A DNA stretch of 21,259 bases from positions 1 through 21,259 of the forward strand of contig QGUX01000015.1 of NCBI GenBank assembly GCA_003242275.1. The letters are read 5' to 3'. Source of the DNA: Pseudomonadota bacterium (GTDB taxonomy: Bacteria > Pseudomonadota > Gammaproteobacteria > Steroidobacterales > Steroidobacteraceae). Positions 7,629-17,355 of this stretch are shown here, one piece after another (position 1 is the stretch's first letter; the number at the start of each line of letters is the position of its first letter). The position numbers and the translations under genes are program-made. The notes below the pieces were generated by a model. The model was not told the origin of the DNA, did not search any database, and was given only the letters and a program-made list of their open reading frames with translations.

Positions 7629-8405
7629 TCAGGCAGCCGGCCTTCCGGCAAGTTCGGAGAGTACGGCGAACTGCTGCGGCGACAGCGTTTCGGGCCGTGC
7701 ACCGGGGTCGATGCCGGCGGCGGCGATGTCCGCCGCATCGACCAGGCCCCGCAGGGCGTTGCGCAAGGTCTTGCGCCGCTGCGAGAACGCCCGCGCCACC
7801 ACTTCCCCGTAGGCGGGCGGCACGGCGAAGCGGGGTTCGGGCAGCACGGTGAGCCGTGCCACCGAGGACCACACCTTCGGCGGCGGGCGGAACGCCCCGG
7901 GTCCCACGTCGAACAGCTTCTCCACCCTGAACCAGGGGAAGAGCATCACGCCCAGCCGCCCGTAGTCGTCGCTGCCCGGGCGGGCGGCGATGCGGTCGAC
8001 GACCTCCTTCTGCAGCATCACCGTCAGGTCGCGGATGTGCGCGCGGTGCTCCAGCAGGTGGAACAGCAGCGGGGTGGAGACGTTGTACGGCAGGTTGCCC
8101 ACCACGCGCAGCATGCCGCCGCGCTGCCGCGCCAGCGCGGCGAAGTCGAACTCGAGTGCGTCGCCCTCATGCAGGCGCAGCACATCGGGCCAGCGTTCGC
8201 GCAGCGCCGCGGCCAGGTCGCGGTCGATCTCGATGGCGTCGATGGGACAGACGCGCGCCAGCACCAGCCCGGTCAGTGCGCCGGGGCCCGGGCCGATCTC
8301 CACCACATGTTCGCCAGGCCGTGGATCGACGGCGTCGATGATCCGCCGCAGCACGCCGGCGTCGTGCAGGAAGTGCTGGCCGAAGCGTTTCCGGGCGCGG
8401 ATCAC
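7629..8405 (-). CDS. rsmA: 16S rRNA (adenine(1518)-N6/adenine(1519)-N6)-dimethyltransferase
   Basis: RsmA (KsgA) dimethylates two adjacent adenines in the 3' terminal helix of 16S rRNA late in small-subunit assembly, using S-adenosylmethionine. The 258-residue protein has the N-terminal KRFGQHFLHD motif (6-15), the SAM-binding motif EIGPGPGALT (36-45), the acidic loop AIEIDRDL, the catalytic NLPY (104-107) followed by NVSTPLLFHLL, and the C-terminal AFSQRRKTLRNAL motif. The start is a GTG at 8405, giving MIRARKRFGQHF. It overlaps the pdxA stop as GTGA (8402-8405), implying translational coupling. The much longer open frame upstream lies over pdxA and is not coding. Confidence 0.97.
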   Translation of the reverse strand: MIRARKRFGQHFLHDAGVLRRIIDAVDPRPGEHVVEIGPGPGALTGLVLARVCPIDAIEIDRDLAAALRERWPDVLRLHEGDALEFDFAALARQRGGMLRVVGNLPYNVSTPLLFHLLEHRAHIRDLTVMLQKEVVDRIAARPGSDDYGRLGVMLFPWFRVEKLFDVGPGAFRPPPKVWSSVARLTVLPEPRFAVPPAYGEVVARAFSQRRKTLRNALRGLVDAADIAAAGIDPGARPETLSPQQFAVLSELAGRPAA

Positions 8406-9376
8406 GGCCGGGCGGGGGAGGCGAGCTGCGCCGCCAGTTCGAGCGCCGCCTGCAGGCTGCCGTGTTCGGCGCGGCCGGTGCCGGCCAGCTCCAGCGCCGT
8501 GCCGTGGTCCACCGAGGTACGCACCAGCGGCAGCCCCAGCGTCACGTTGACCGCGTGGCCGAAGCCGGCGTGCTTGAGCACCGGCAGGCCCTGGTCGTGG
8601 AACATGGCCAGCACCACGTCGAGGCCGGCGAGCTGGCGCGGCGTGAACACGGTGTCGGCCGGCCAGGGGCCGCTGGCCTCGATGCCGCGCCGGCGGGCCC
8701 GTTCGATGGCCGGCGCGATCACGTCGATTTCCTCGCGGCCCAGGTGACCGGACTCCCCCGCGTGCGGATTGAGGCCGCACACGCCGATGCGCGGCCGCGT
8801 GATCTTCCAGCGGGTCATGAGGTCGCGCTGCAGGATGTCGAGCACCTCGTCGAGCAGTTCGCCGGTGATGGCCGCCGGCACGCGCGCCAGCGGCAGGTGG
8901 GTGGTGGCCAGCGCCACGCGCAGTCCGCCGGCGGCCAGCAGCATCACGGGCCGCGCGACACCGCAGGCTTCGGCGAGGTACTCGGTGTGGCCGGTGAAGG
9001 CGATGCCGGCGTCATTGATGATGCTCTTCTGCACCGGCGCGGTGACGATGGCATCGAAGCGGCCCTCGCGGCAGCCCGCCAGCGCGCGATCCAGCAGCGC
9101 AAGCACCCAGCGCGCATTGCGCACGTCGAGGTGCCCCGGCGTCACCGGCGCGGCCAGTGGCACGTGCTCGATGCGGAAGGCGGCGCCTTCGCGCGGCATG
9201 GGCCGCCCGAGCGCGCGCGCGCGCGCGGCCATCAGGTCACGGTCGGTGAGGCAGGTGACGTGGAAGGGCGGGGCCTCCCGACCCGCGAGCCCTGCGGCGA
9301 TGGCGAGGCAGATGTCAGGCCCGATGCCGGCCGGCTCGCCGCAGGTCAGCACCAGGCGCGGCCGCTTGCCTTCCAC
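8402..9376 (-). CDS. pdxA: 4-hydroxythreonine-4-phosphate dehydrogenase
   Basis: PdxA oxidises 4-phosphohydroxy-L-threonine in the DXP-dependent pyridoxal phosphate pathway, using NAD(P) and a divalent metal at the dimer interface. The 324-residue protein has the opening LVLTCGEPAGIGPD (8-21). The three metal-binding histidines are in the expected order: H160 (TTHLPL), H205 (NPHAGE) and H260 (FHDQGLP). It also has VTAPVQK (111-117) and GHTEYLAE. The start is taken as GTG at 9376, five bases after the surA stop, because it gives the N-terminus expected for the family. An ATG at 9433 would overlap surA by about 50 bases. No good Shine-Dalgarno is seen, so translation likely depends on coupling with surA. 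A (GC)n tract at 9211-9227 lies in the coding sequence. Confidence 0.96.
   Translation of the reverse strand: MEGKRPRLVLTCGEPAGIGPDICLAIAAGLAGREAPPFHVTCLTDRDLMAARARALGRPMPREGAAFRIEHVPLAAPVTPGHLDVRNARWVLALLDRALAGCREGRFDAIVTAPVQKSIINDAGIAFTGHTEYLAEACGVARPVMLLAAGGLRVALATTHLPLARVPAAITGELLDEVLDILQRDLMTRWKITRPRIGVCGLNPHAGESGHLGREEIDVIAPAIERARRRGIEASGPWPADTVFTPRQLAGLDVVLAMFHDQGLPVLKHAGFGHAVNVTLGLPLVRTSVDHGTALELAGTGRAEHGSLQAALELAAQLASPARP
9211..9227. repeat. Pure GC dinucleotide tract inside pdxA
   Basis: Seventeen consecutive bases of alternating G and C. On the minus strand it encodes alternating Ala and Arg (pdxA residues about 51-55). Such tracts are prone to slippage and can adopt Z-form DNA. 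The reading frame is intact here. Confidence 0.75.
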
Positions 9377-9381
9377 GTCGG

Positions 9382-10746
9382 TCAGTTCACGAGGATTTCG
9401 ACGTAGGACTCGTCGCGCAGCCGCCTCAGCCACAGCTCCAGGTCCTGGTCGGCCTTCATGGTCTGCAGCTGCTCGAAGGCGCGCTGGCGCAGGTTCTCCT
9501 CGGTGGCATCCACCTGCCGGCGCCCCAGCACCTGCACGATGTGCCAGCCGAACTGCGTCTGGAAGGGTTCGCTGATCTCGCCGTCGGCGAGCTGGCGCAT
9601 CACGGCGGCGAACTCCGGCACCATGGAATCCGGCGACTGCCAGTCGAGGTCGCCGCCCTCGACGGCCGAGGCCGGGTCCTCCGACAGGCTCGAGGCGAAG
9701 GCCGCGAAGTCCTCGCCGGCCAGCACGCGCTGGCGGATGTCGGCGAGGCGCTGGCGCACGGTGGCGTCATCCTGCAGGGCGTTGGGCGTCAGCAGGATGT
9801 GGCGCGCGTGGATCTGTTCCTGCATCTCGTCGCCGGAGGCGCCGCTGCGTACCTCGTTCAGCTTGACGATGTGGTAGCCATTGGCGGCGCGGATGGGCCT
9901 GGAGACTTCGCCGGGCCTGAGCGTCGCAATGGTCTCGGCCAGCAGCGTGGGCAGGTCCGGGCCGCGGCGCCAGCCCATCTGGCCGCCTTCCAGCGCGGTC
10001 TGGCTGTCCGAGTACTCCACCGCGAGCTGCGAGAAGTCGTCGGTGGCCGCGCGCTCGTACACCTCCTGGGCGCGGCGGGCGGCCCGCTCGAAATCCTCCT
10101 GCGTGGGCTCGGTGGGCACCGCGACCAGGATATGCGAGAAGTTGTACTCGGCCTGCTCGTCCGGCAGCTTCTTCAGCCGCTCCATGAACTGCTCCAGTTC
10201 GCGCGGGGTGATGCTCACGCGGTTGAGCACCTCGCGGCGGCGCAGGATCTGGCGCGCCAGGTCGCGCCGCATGTTCTCGCGGAACAGGGTGAAGTTGATG
10301 CCCTGCTCGGCCAGCGCCTCCGGCAGCTGGGCCAGCGTCAGGCCGTTGGCCTGCGCCAGCTGGGCCAGCTGGCGGTTGACCATCTCGTCGGACACCTCGA
10401 TGCCGATGCGCTGCGCGCGCTGCCACTGGATCTCGTCCATGATCAGGCGGTCGAGCACGGCCCGCCGCAGCACGTCGGCCGCGGGCGCCGGGGTGTTGTT
10501 GCGGGCGAGGTCGGCGATGACCTGCGCCATGCGCTCATCCAGCTCGCTTTGCGTCACCGCGCCGTCATTGACGACGGCGACGATGCGGTCCAGCAGCACG
10601 CCCGGCGCCTGGGCAGTGGGGGACGTTGCCGGCGCCGGTGCTGCCAGGGAGGGCGCACCCGAGGGGGTTTCCGTGGGGGAAGGCGCGGCCGCGACCGCCG
10701 GTCCTGCCAGCAGCAGGGCGAGGGTTGCCAGGGCGAGTCGCGACAT
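9382..10746 (-). CDS. surA: Periplasmic peptidyl-prolyl isomerase/chaperone SurA
   Basis: SurA escorts unfolded outer-membrane proteins, including LptD, across the periplasm to the BAM complex. From the chosen start the protein has 454 residues. Order: a signal peptide (about 1-21), a proline/alanine-rich stretch (about 22-48), the N-terminal chaperone domain beginning LLDRIVAVVNDGAVTQSEL, the first parvulin domain (about 200-297, starting YNFSHILVAV), the second (about 311-408, starting IHARHILL), and a C-terminal helix ending in ILVN. E. coli SurA (428 residues) lacks the long P/A linker. The ATG at 10746 is preferred because AGGAAAA lies just upstream and it opens a clean signal peptide; ATGs at 10761 and 10767 are alternatives. 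It lies 45 bp after lptD. Confidence 0.96.
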   Translation of the reverse strand: MSRLALATLALLLAGPAVAAAPSPTETPSGAPSLAAPAPATSPTAQAPGVLLDRIVAVVNDGAVTQSELDERMAQVIADLARNNTPAPAADVLRRAVLDRLIMDEIQWQRAQRIGIEVSDEMVNRQLAQLAQANGLTLAQLPEALAEQGINFTLFRENMRRDLARQILRRREVLNRVSITPRELEQFMERLKKLPDEQAEYNFSHILVAVPTEPTQEDFERAARRAQEVYERAATDDFSQLAVEYSDSQTALEGGQMGWRRGPDLPTLLAETIATLRPGEVSRPIRAANGYHIVKLNEVRSGASGDEMQEQIHARHILLTPNALQDDATVRQRLADIRQRVLAGEDFAAFASSLSEDPASAVEGGDLDWQSPDSMVPEFAAVMRQLADGEISEPFQTQFGWHIVQVLGRRQVDATEENLRQRAFEQLQTMKADQDLELWLRRLRDESYVEILVN

Positions 10747-10791
10747 GGGTTTTCCTTGCATGATCAATGGTTAACGGGCCGTAATGCCGCT

Positions 10792-13026
10792 TCAGCGGCG
10801 GCGCCGCGTGGAGTATCCGCGAATGGACCTTTCGAGGAAAGCATCCGCCGCCAGGCCCACGTTGGACAGGCCCTTGAGCTCCAGCTGCAGGTAGAGGCTG
10901 CGGTCGCGCTCGCCGGTGCGGCGGCCCACGTAGTCGCGCGCCACGGCGCGCACCGCCCAGCAGCAGCTGCTGTATTCGAAACCGGCGAAGTTCTCGATCA
11001 CCTTCTTCTCGCGCAGCGAGTACTGCGAGCGGCCGTACAGCCGCCAGCTCTCCGACAGCGGCCAGGCGAAGGAGAACTCGGTCTGCTCCATGCGGCCGCG
11101 CTGGTAGCGGTAGCCGAAGTTCACCACGCTGCGCGCCTCGGGCCGGTACTGCAGGCGCACCTCGGCGCGCTCGGTGTCGCTGCGCTGCGGGTCCCACTGC
11201 CAGCCGGTGTTCACGTTCCAGTTGCGGAAGGCCGCCAGCTCCACCTCGGCGATCAGGTCGGAGGTATCGCCGGTGTCCGGTGGTTCGTCCGGCAGCAGCA
11301 CGCGCGGCGTGCGCAGGTAGTAGATCTGGCCCAGCGTGGCGGAGATGTAGCGCTGCCCGGTGCTGCTGCTGTAGAGCTGGGTGGTGACGCCGGCGCTGAT
11401 CTGGTTGGCGTCGCTCCTCCTGTCCAGGCCCACGTAGCGGTTGTCGCGGAACAGTTCCACCCAGTTGAGGTCCGGTTCGCCGGTGTCGAACACCGGCAGC
11501 CCGGACTGGTCCTCGTAGGGCACGTACAGGTACATCAGGCGCGGCTCGAGCGTGATGCGCCGCTGCTGGTGCGCGCCGTTGGTGGTCTCGAACATCAGGC
11601 CGGCATCGAGGCTCAACACCGGCAGCGCACGCGAGGGCGAGCGGTCCTCGCCGGGCGCCACGCCGTGCAGGCGGTAGCTGGTCGCGTCCAGTCCCGCGGC
11701 CGGCCGGAAGAACCAGCCCGCACCGCCGTAGTCCAGTTCCACGCGCGGTGCGGCGTGCAGGCGCCAGCCGTCCACCACGTCGTCGTGGTGGAAGTTCGCC
11801 GCCTCCACGTAGGCGCCGTAGTGCAGCGGCAGCGCGCCGGGCAGCCGGCCGTCGCTGCGCGCATAGATGCGCGGCAGCTCCGTGTACGGACGCTCCTGCT
11901 GTGGCAGCGCCGCGTCCAGGGTCTGGAAGTTGCGCCACATGATGCCGAGGTCGAGCCGGTCGTCGCGGTATTCCAGCAGGCCCATGCGCGACAGGAACGG
12001 CGTGCTGGCATCGACGGTGCCGCGCGCGAAGTCCTCGAGGTAACGCGTGTCGCTGACGTTGGTGCCATCCAGCGTGAAACGCCAGTTGCCCGACAGCTCG
12101 GTGATGCTTTCGACCCTGATGCGGCTGCGCGTGGTGCCGGCGCGGTCGTCGCCGGGCAGGATGTTGCCCTCGACGGTGCCGCGGCCGCGGCGCGTGAGGT
12201 AGCGGTACTCGCCGCCCAGGTCGACGCCGCGGTTCGAGTACCACGTGGGCGTGAAGGTGAAATCCTGCTGCGGGGCGATGTTGAAGTAGTAGGGTACCGT
12301 CAGTTCCACGCCGCCGCTGGTGGAGCTGCCGATGCTGGGAAAGAGAAGCCCGCTCTTCCTCGCATTGCCCACCGGGAAGGAAATCACCGGCAGGCGCAGC
12401 AGCGGCACGCCAAAGAACTCCACCCGCGCATCGCGCGCGGTGCCAGTGCCGCGCCGGGTGTCGAGCGTCACGCTGTCGGCGCGGATCTTCCAGTCGTCGG
12501 TGCCCTCGGGACAGGTGGTGTATTCGACGTCCTGCAGGCGGATCACGCCGAGCGAGTCCACCTGCATCGACCGCGCGCCCCCGCGCGCCGGCTTGCGCGG
12601 CAGCGCGAAGCGGGTGCCCTCGAAGGTGGCGGTGTCGTCGCCCAGCGTGCCGGTCTCGCCGCTGACCACCAGTTCCGGGTCGCGGTAGTTGAGCCCGCCT
12701 TCGACGTTGATGCGGCGTTCCTCCTCGCGCACCACCAGCGTTTCGGTGGACACCTCCTGCTCGCCGCGCGTCACCGTGACGCCGCCGCTCATGATGATCG
12801 GGCCGTCGCGGTGCAGTTCGACCGTTCCCCACTGCACGCGCCAGTCCTCGTCCTTGCGCGCCGGTTCGCTCCGCGGCCGCTCGGTGGCGAGACGTCGCGC
12901 CGCCTCGTCGTCGGGACAGTTCGGCAGCAGCAGGGCGTCCGCCTCGCCCGCGGCTGCAACCTGCGCGCGCACCATCATGCCCAGCAGGAGGGAGGCGGCG
13001 AGGAAGGGAAGGCGCGGGCTGGGCAT
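10792..13026 (-). CDS. lptD: LPS-assembly protein LptD
   Basis: LptD is the 26-strand outer-membrane barrel that, with LptE, inserts lipopolysaccharide into the outer leaflet. The 744-residue protein has a signal peptide (about 1-26), an N-terminal OstA-like beta-jellyroll (about 63-200, including DGPIIMSGGVTVTRG), then the barrel domain with blocks such as PVGNARKSGLLFPSIG and PYYFNIAPQQDFTFTPTWYSNRG. Four cysteines stand in the positions expected for the two essential long-range disulfides: C37, C172 and the pair C688-C689. The ATG at 13026 has no Shine-Dalgarno sequence. It lies 11 bases from a -10-like element shared with the divergent amgK gene, suggesting a very short leader. It heads the long minus-strand unit. 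Confidence 0.97.
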   Translation of the reverse strand: MPSPRLPFLAASLLLGMMVRAQVAAAGEADALLLPNCPDDEAARRLATERPRSEPARKDEDWRVQWGTVELHRDGPIIMSGGVTVTRGEQEVSTETLVVREEERRINVEGGLNYRDPELVVSGETGTLGDDTATFEGTRFALPRKPARGGARSMQVDSLGVIRLQDVEYTTCPEGTDDWKIRADSVTLDTRRGTGTARDARVEFFGVPLLRLPVISFPVGNARKSGLLFPSIGSSTSGGVELTVPYYFNIAPQQDFTFTPTWYSNRGVDLGGEYRYLTRRGRGTVEGNILPGDDRAGTTRSRIRVESITELSGNWRFTLDGTNVSDTRYLEDFARGTVDASTPFLSRMGLLEYRDDRLDLGIMWRNFQTLDAALPQQERPYTELPRIYARSDGRLPGALPLHYGAYVEAANFHHDDVVDGWRLHAAPRVELDYGGAGWFFRPAAGLDATSYRLHGVAPGEDRSPSRALPVLSLDAGLMFETTNGAHQQRRITLEPRLMYLYVPYEDQSGLPVFDTGEPDLNWVELFRDNRYVGLDRRSDANQISAGVTTQLYSSSTGQRYISATLGQIYYLRTPRVLLPDEPPDTGDTSDLIAEVELAAFRNWNVNTGWQWDPQRSDTERAEVRLQYRPEARSVVNFGYRYQRGRMEQTEFSFAWPLSESWRLYGRSQYSLREKKVIENFAGFEYSSCCWAVRAVARDYVGRRTGERDRSLYLQLELKGLSNVGLAADAFLERSIRGYSTRRRR

Positions 13027-13036
13027 GAGTCGGCCG

Positions 13037-13044
13037 ATTATAAT
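13037..13044. promoter_or_regulatory. Symmetric -10 element shared by lptD and amgK
   Basis: ATTATAAT is an exact palindrome in the 26-bp gap between the divergent start codons. It gives a perfect TATAAT on the plus strand (13039-13044) and on the minus strand (13042 down to 13037). With a usual 6-7 nt discriminator, starts would fall about 13051 (amgK ATG at 13053) and about 13030 (lptD ATG at 13026). Neither gene has a Shine-Dalgarno, consistent with leaderless or nearly leaderless mRNAs. No good -35 hexamer is visible on either side. Confidence 0.65.
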
Positions 13045-13052
13045 GTCGGCGA

Positions 13053-14791
<1,739 letters not shown>

Positions 14792-14798
14792 GGGCCTG

Positions 14799-15833
14799 AT
14801 GAGCACGCTCAAGGGCATCCAGGTCGTCACCGAGCCCGCCGCGCCCTTCGGCACCAGCGCGCGCAGCGGCGAGAAGTACCGCACTGCGCAGGGCTTCACC
14901 GCCATCCGCGACGGGCAGAAGGCGCGCGAGGGTGCACCCGCCGTGCCGCTGACCGGCAAGCCGCGCTGGCTCAGGGCCCTGCCGGCCACCGGCGGGCGCT
15001 ACGTCGAGACCCGCCGCATCGTGCACCAGCACCGCCTCGCCACCGTGTGCGAGGAGGCCAAGTGCCCCAACATCGGCGAGTGCTGGAACGCCGGCACGGC
15101 CACGATCATGCTGATGGGCGCGGTGTGCACGCGCGCCTGCCGCTTCTGTTCGGTGGATACCGGCAATCCGCACGGCTGGCTCGATCCGGACGAACCCGCC
15201 AACGTGGCCGAGAGCGTGGCGCTGATGGGCCTGTCCTACGTGGTGCTCACCAGCGTGAACCGCGACGACCTGCCCGACGGCGGCGCCGCGCACATCGCGG
15301 CCTGCGTGCGTGCCATCCGCCAGCGCTCGCCGCGGACCGCCGTGGAGGCGCTGACGCCGGACTTCCAGGGCGTGCTGCGCGATGTGGAGACCGTGGTCGA
15401 CTCCGGCCTCGCCGTGTTCGCGCAGAACCTGGAGACCGTGCGCCGCCTCACCCATCCGGTGCGCGATCCGCGCGCCGGCTACGAGCAGACGCTCACCGTG
15501 CTGGCGCATGCCAAGCGGCACCGTCCCCAGGTACTGACCAAGAGCAGCCTGATGCTGGGCCTGGGCGAGACCGACGAGGAGATCTTCCAGGCCATGGACG
15601 ACCTGCGGGCGGCGAACGTGGACATCCTCACGCTCGGCCAGTACCTGAGGCCCACGCCCAACCACCTGCCGGTGGAGCGCTTCGTCACGCCCGGGCAGTT
15701 TGCGTTCTACCGCGAGCAGGGCCTGGCGCGGGGCTTCCGCGAGTGCGTCTCCGGGCCCATGGTGCGCTCCAGCTACCGTGCCGAGCAGGCGCTGGCCGGC
15801 AACAACGTGGGCCTGGGCCTCACGCCGCCATGA
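14799..15833 (+). CDS. lipA: Lipoyl synthase
   Basis: LipA is a radical-SAM enzyme that inserts two sulfur atoms into the octanoyl chain on the lipoyl domains of 2-oxoacid dehydrogenases and GcvH. The 344-residue protein carries both iron-sulfur sites. The auxiliary cluster is C84, C89 and C95 ([12 protein letters not shown]), and the radical-SAM cluster is C110, C114 and C117 (CTRACRFC). The C-terminal RSSYRAE motif, which supplies a serine ligand to the auxiliary cluster, is present. The ATG at 14799 has GAGG at 14790-14793, five bases upstream and overlapping the murU stop region. It begins seven bases after murU ends and overlaps lipB by four bases, so it belongs to the amgK-murU-lipA-lipB unit. 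Confidence 0.97.
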   Translation: MSTLKGIQVVTEPAAPFGTSARSGEKYRTAQGFTAIRDGQKAREGAPAVPLTGKPRWLRALPATGGRYVETRRIVHQHRLATVCEEAKCPNIGECWNAGTATIMLMGAVCTRACRFCSVDTGNPHGWLDPDEPANVAESVALMGLSYVVLTSVNRDDLPDGGAAHIAACVRAIRQRSPRTAVEALTPDFQGVLRDVETVVDSGLAVFAQNLETVRRLTHPVRDPRAGYEQTLTVLAHAKRHRPQVLTKSSLMLGLGETDEEIFQAMDDLRAANVDILTLGQYLRPTPNHLPVERFVTPGQFAFYREQGLARGFRECVSGPMVRSSYRAEQALAGNNVGLGLTPP

Positions 15834-16474
15834 TCGTTCGCTGGCTGGGCCGCGCGGACTATGCTGCGACCTGGCAGGAGATGCGGCGCTTCACCGACGG
15901 GCGCACGGCCGACACCGAGGACGAGCTGTGGCTGCTGGAGCATCCGCCCGTGTTCACGCTGGGCATGGCCGCCGATCCCGGCCACGTGCTCGATGCCGGC
16001 GACATCCCGGTGGTGCAGACCGACCGCGGTGGGCAGGTGACCTACCACGGTCCCGGCCAGCTCGTGGCCTATCCGCTGCTGGACCTGCGCCGCCACGGCC
16101 TGACCGTGCGCGGGCTGGTCACGCTGCTGGAGCAGTCGGTGATCGACCTCGTGGCGGAACAGGGCATCGCGGCGATGGCGCGGCGCGACGCGCCGGGCGT
16201 GTACGTGGAGGGCCGCAAGCTCGCGGCGCTGGGCCTGCGGGTGCGGCGCGGCGCCAGCTACCACGGCCTGGCGCTGAACGTGGAACTGGATGTCTCGCCC
16301 TTCGCCCGCATCAACCCCTGCGGCATGCGCGGGCTGCCGGTAACCAGCCTCGCGGAGCTGGGCGTCCACTGGACGGTGGAGGAGGCCGGGTGGCGCCTGG
16401 CTGATCGCCTGCGCGGGCGCCTCGTGCAGGCCGCCGCGGGCCGCGTGGAAGCGGAGGCGGGCGCCGCCCCCTAG
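15830..16474 (+). CDS. lipB: Octanoyl-[acyl-carrier-protein]-protein octanoyltransferase
   Basis: LipB moves an octanoyl group from acyl-carrier protein to the lipoyl-domain lysine, the step before LipA. The 214-residue protein matches the E. coli length. It has EHPPVFTLG (37-45), [18 protein letters not shown] (66-83), [24 protein letters not shown] with catalytic lysine K130, and [13 protein letters not shown] with catalytic C164. The start ATG overlaps the lipA stop (ATGA, 15830-15833), coupling both steps of the pathway. The TAG stop at 16472-16474 lies within a CTAG shared with the convergent DUF493 gene, leaving no space for a terminator between them. Confidence 0.97.
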   Translation: MIVRWLGRADYAATWQEMRRFTDGRTADTEDELWLLEHPPVFTLGMAADPGHVLDAGDIPVVQTDRGGQVTYHGPGQLVAYPLLDLRRHGLTVRGLVTLLEQSVIDLVAEQGIAAMARRDAPGVYVEGRKLAALGLRVRRGASYHGLALNVELDVSPFARINPCGMRGLPVTSLAELGVHWTVEEAGWRLADRLRGRLVQAAAGRVEAEAGAAP

Positions 16475-16731
16475 AGCACCAGCATCACCCCTTCCATCGC
16501 CACCAGTTCGGCGTGCAATGCGCGCAGCTGCTCCTCGCGCTCGACCCGCGGCACGTAGGTCAGCGAGGTGTACTGGCCCTGCGCCGACAGCCGTTCGCTG
16601 ACGCCGTCAGCGGGCAGGGGGCCGAAATGCCGCTCGAACACCGCGTCGACCTCCAACCTCAGGGTGGCCCGGGTGCGGGCGACCACCTTGACCGGATAGT
16701 CGGCGGGAAACTCGATACGCGGCGGCTGCAT
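16471..16731 (-). CDS. DUF493 (YbeD) family protein
   Basis: An 86-residue protein of the DUF493/YbeD family, small ACT-like-fold proteins usually found beside lipB; the function is not established. It aligns with E. coli YbeD in overall length, the [12 protein letters not shown] start, the central [13 protein letters not shown] strand and the hydrophobic end VMLVL. The ATG at 16731 is preferred over the upstream ATG at 16767 because the residues before it (PVGPKGAYSSQ) have no family counterpart. In addition, a -10-like TATTCT lies seven bases before the chosen start, which has no Shine-Dalgarno. In E. coli ybeD is co-directional with lipB; here it converges with lipB and the two stop codons overlap by four bases. 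Confidence 0.9.
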   Translation of the reverse strand: MQPPRIEFPADYPVKVVARTRATLRLEVDAVFERHFGPLPADGVSERLSAQGQYTSLTYVPRVEREEQLRALHAELVAMEGVMLVL

Positions 16732-16736
16732 TTGGC

Positions 16737-16743
16737 TAGAATA
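16737..16743. promoter_or_regulatory. Near-symmetric -10 element shared by tRNA-Ser and DUF493
   Basis: TAGAATA reads TAGAAT on the plus strand (16737-16742) and TATTCT on the minus strand (16743 down to 16738), each one mismatch from TATAAT. On the minus side the predicted start is at or next to the DUF493 ATG (16731), which would be leaderless. On the plus side the start would be near 16749, about 21 bases before the tRNA. A GC-rich discriminator (GCGCCC) follows, as in stringently controlled stable-RNA promoters. No clear -35 is seen. Confidence 0.55.
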
Positions 16744-16770
16744 CGCGCCCTTCGGCCCGACGGGCACCGC

Positions 16771-16860
<90 letters not shown>

Positions 16861-16867
16861 CTTTTTC

Positions 16868-17104
16868 CTATTTCTTCTTTCTTGCCTTCGCCTTCTTCCG
16901 CGCCCGCCTGCGCGGCGGCGGGGGCACCTTGCCGCCCTCGCGCCGCGCCTCGGACAACCCGATGGCGACGGCCTGCCTGCGGCTGGTCACCTTGCGGCCC
17001 GAGCCCCCGCTCCTGAGCCGCCCCTGCTTCATCTCCCGTACCGAGCGCTCGACCTTCTGCGACGCCTTGCGCCCGTACTTCTTCTTCGCCTTCCGCTTCG
17101 CCAT
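16868..17104 (-). CDS. DUF6496 domain-containing small basic protein
   Basis: A 78-residue, very lysine/arginine-rich protein. It begins MAKRKAKKKYGRKASQKVER and then has the family-like core VREMKQGRLRSGGSGRKVTSRRQ with AIGLSEARREGGKVP (about 18-60). It ends in a tail of proline, arginine and lysine (RARKKAKARKKK). This pattern matches the DUF6496 family, whose function is unknown; the charge suggests nucleic-acid binding, which is inference. The ATG at 17104 has GGAG and AGG just upstream and gives the family-like start; an extended frame to 17215 has no support. Its TAG stop ends seven bases from the tRNA-Ser 3' end on the opposite strand. Its A-rich tail codons read as a T-rich tract immediately after the tRNA. 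Confidence 0.8.
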   Translation of the reverse strand: MAKRKAKKKYGRKASQKVERSVREMKQGRLRSGGSGRKVTSRRQAVAIGLSEARREGGKVPPPPRRRARKKAKARKKK

Positions 17105-17355
17105 CGGCCTCTCCACGTGGACGCATCCTGCGATGCGATGGCCACGAAAGCCCACGGCGGCGTGCGCCGGCAGCGGTGGGCGCCGCGGGAGGCGGTCAGC
17201 GCCGTCCTGCGCCATGCGACGCAGCGCCTCCGCGTGCAGGCGTCACGAAGTTGTTCCAGGGACGCCGCAAGGACCTCCCAGTTGCGAACAAACAACAGTA
17301 ATTGGGGGTTGTACTGACTTGGCAGGCAAGGGGACGGGCATTAATCTGTTGCTCT
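17105..17355. other. Intergenic region between DUF6496 and the desaturase
   Basis: A 251-bp non-coding stretch between divergent genes. It contains a short hairpin, CGCATC-CTGC-GATGCG (17122-17137), and becomes AT-richer towards the desaturase (17283-17302). No RNA gene, repeat family or convincing small gene is visible. Confidence 0.5.
17319..17347 (+). promoter_or_regulatory. Candidate promoter of the desaturase gene
   Basis: TTGGCA (17319-17324), one mismatch from the -35 consensus, is followed after 17 bases by TAATCT (17342-17347), a weak -10. The predicted start is near 17354, just before the GTG at 17356, which has no Shine-Dalgarno. The match is modest and the call tentative. Confidence 0.3.

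Noticed and set aside
17105..17215. N-terminal extension of the DUF6496 protein to 115 residues
   Set aside because: The added residues have no family resemblance, and the ATG at 17104 has a well-placed Shine-Dalgarno.
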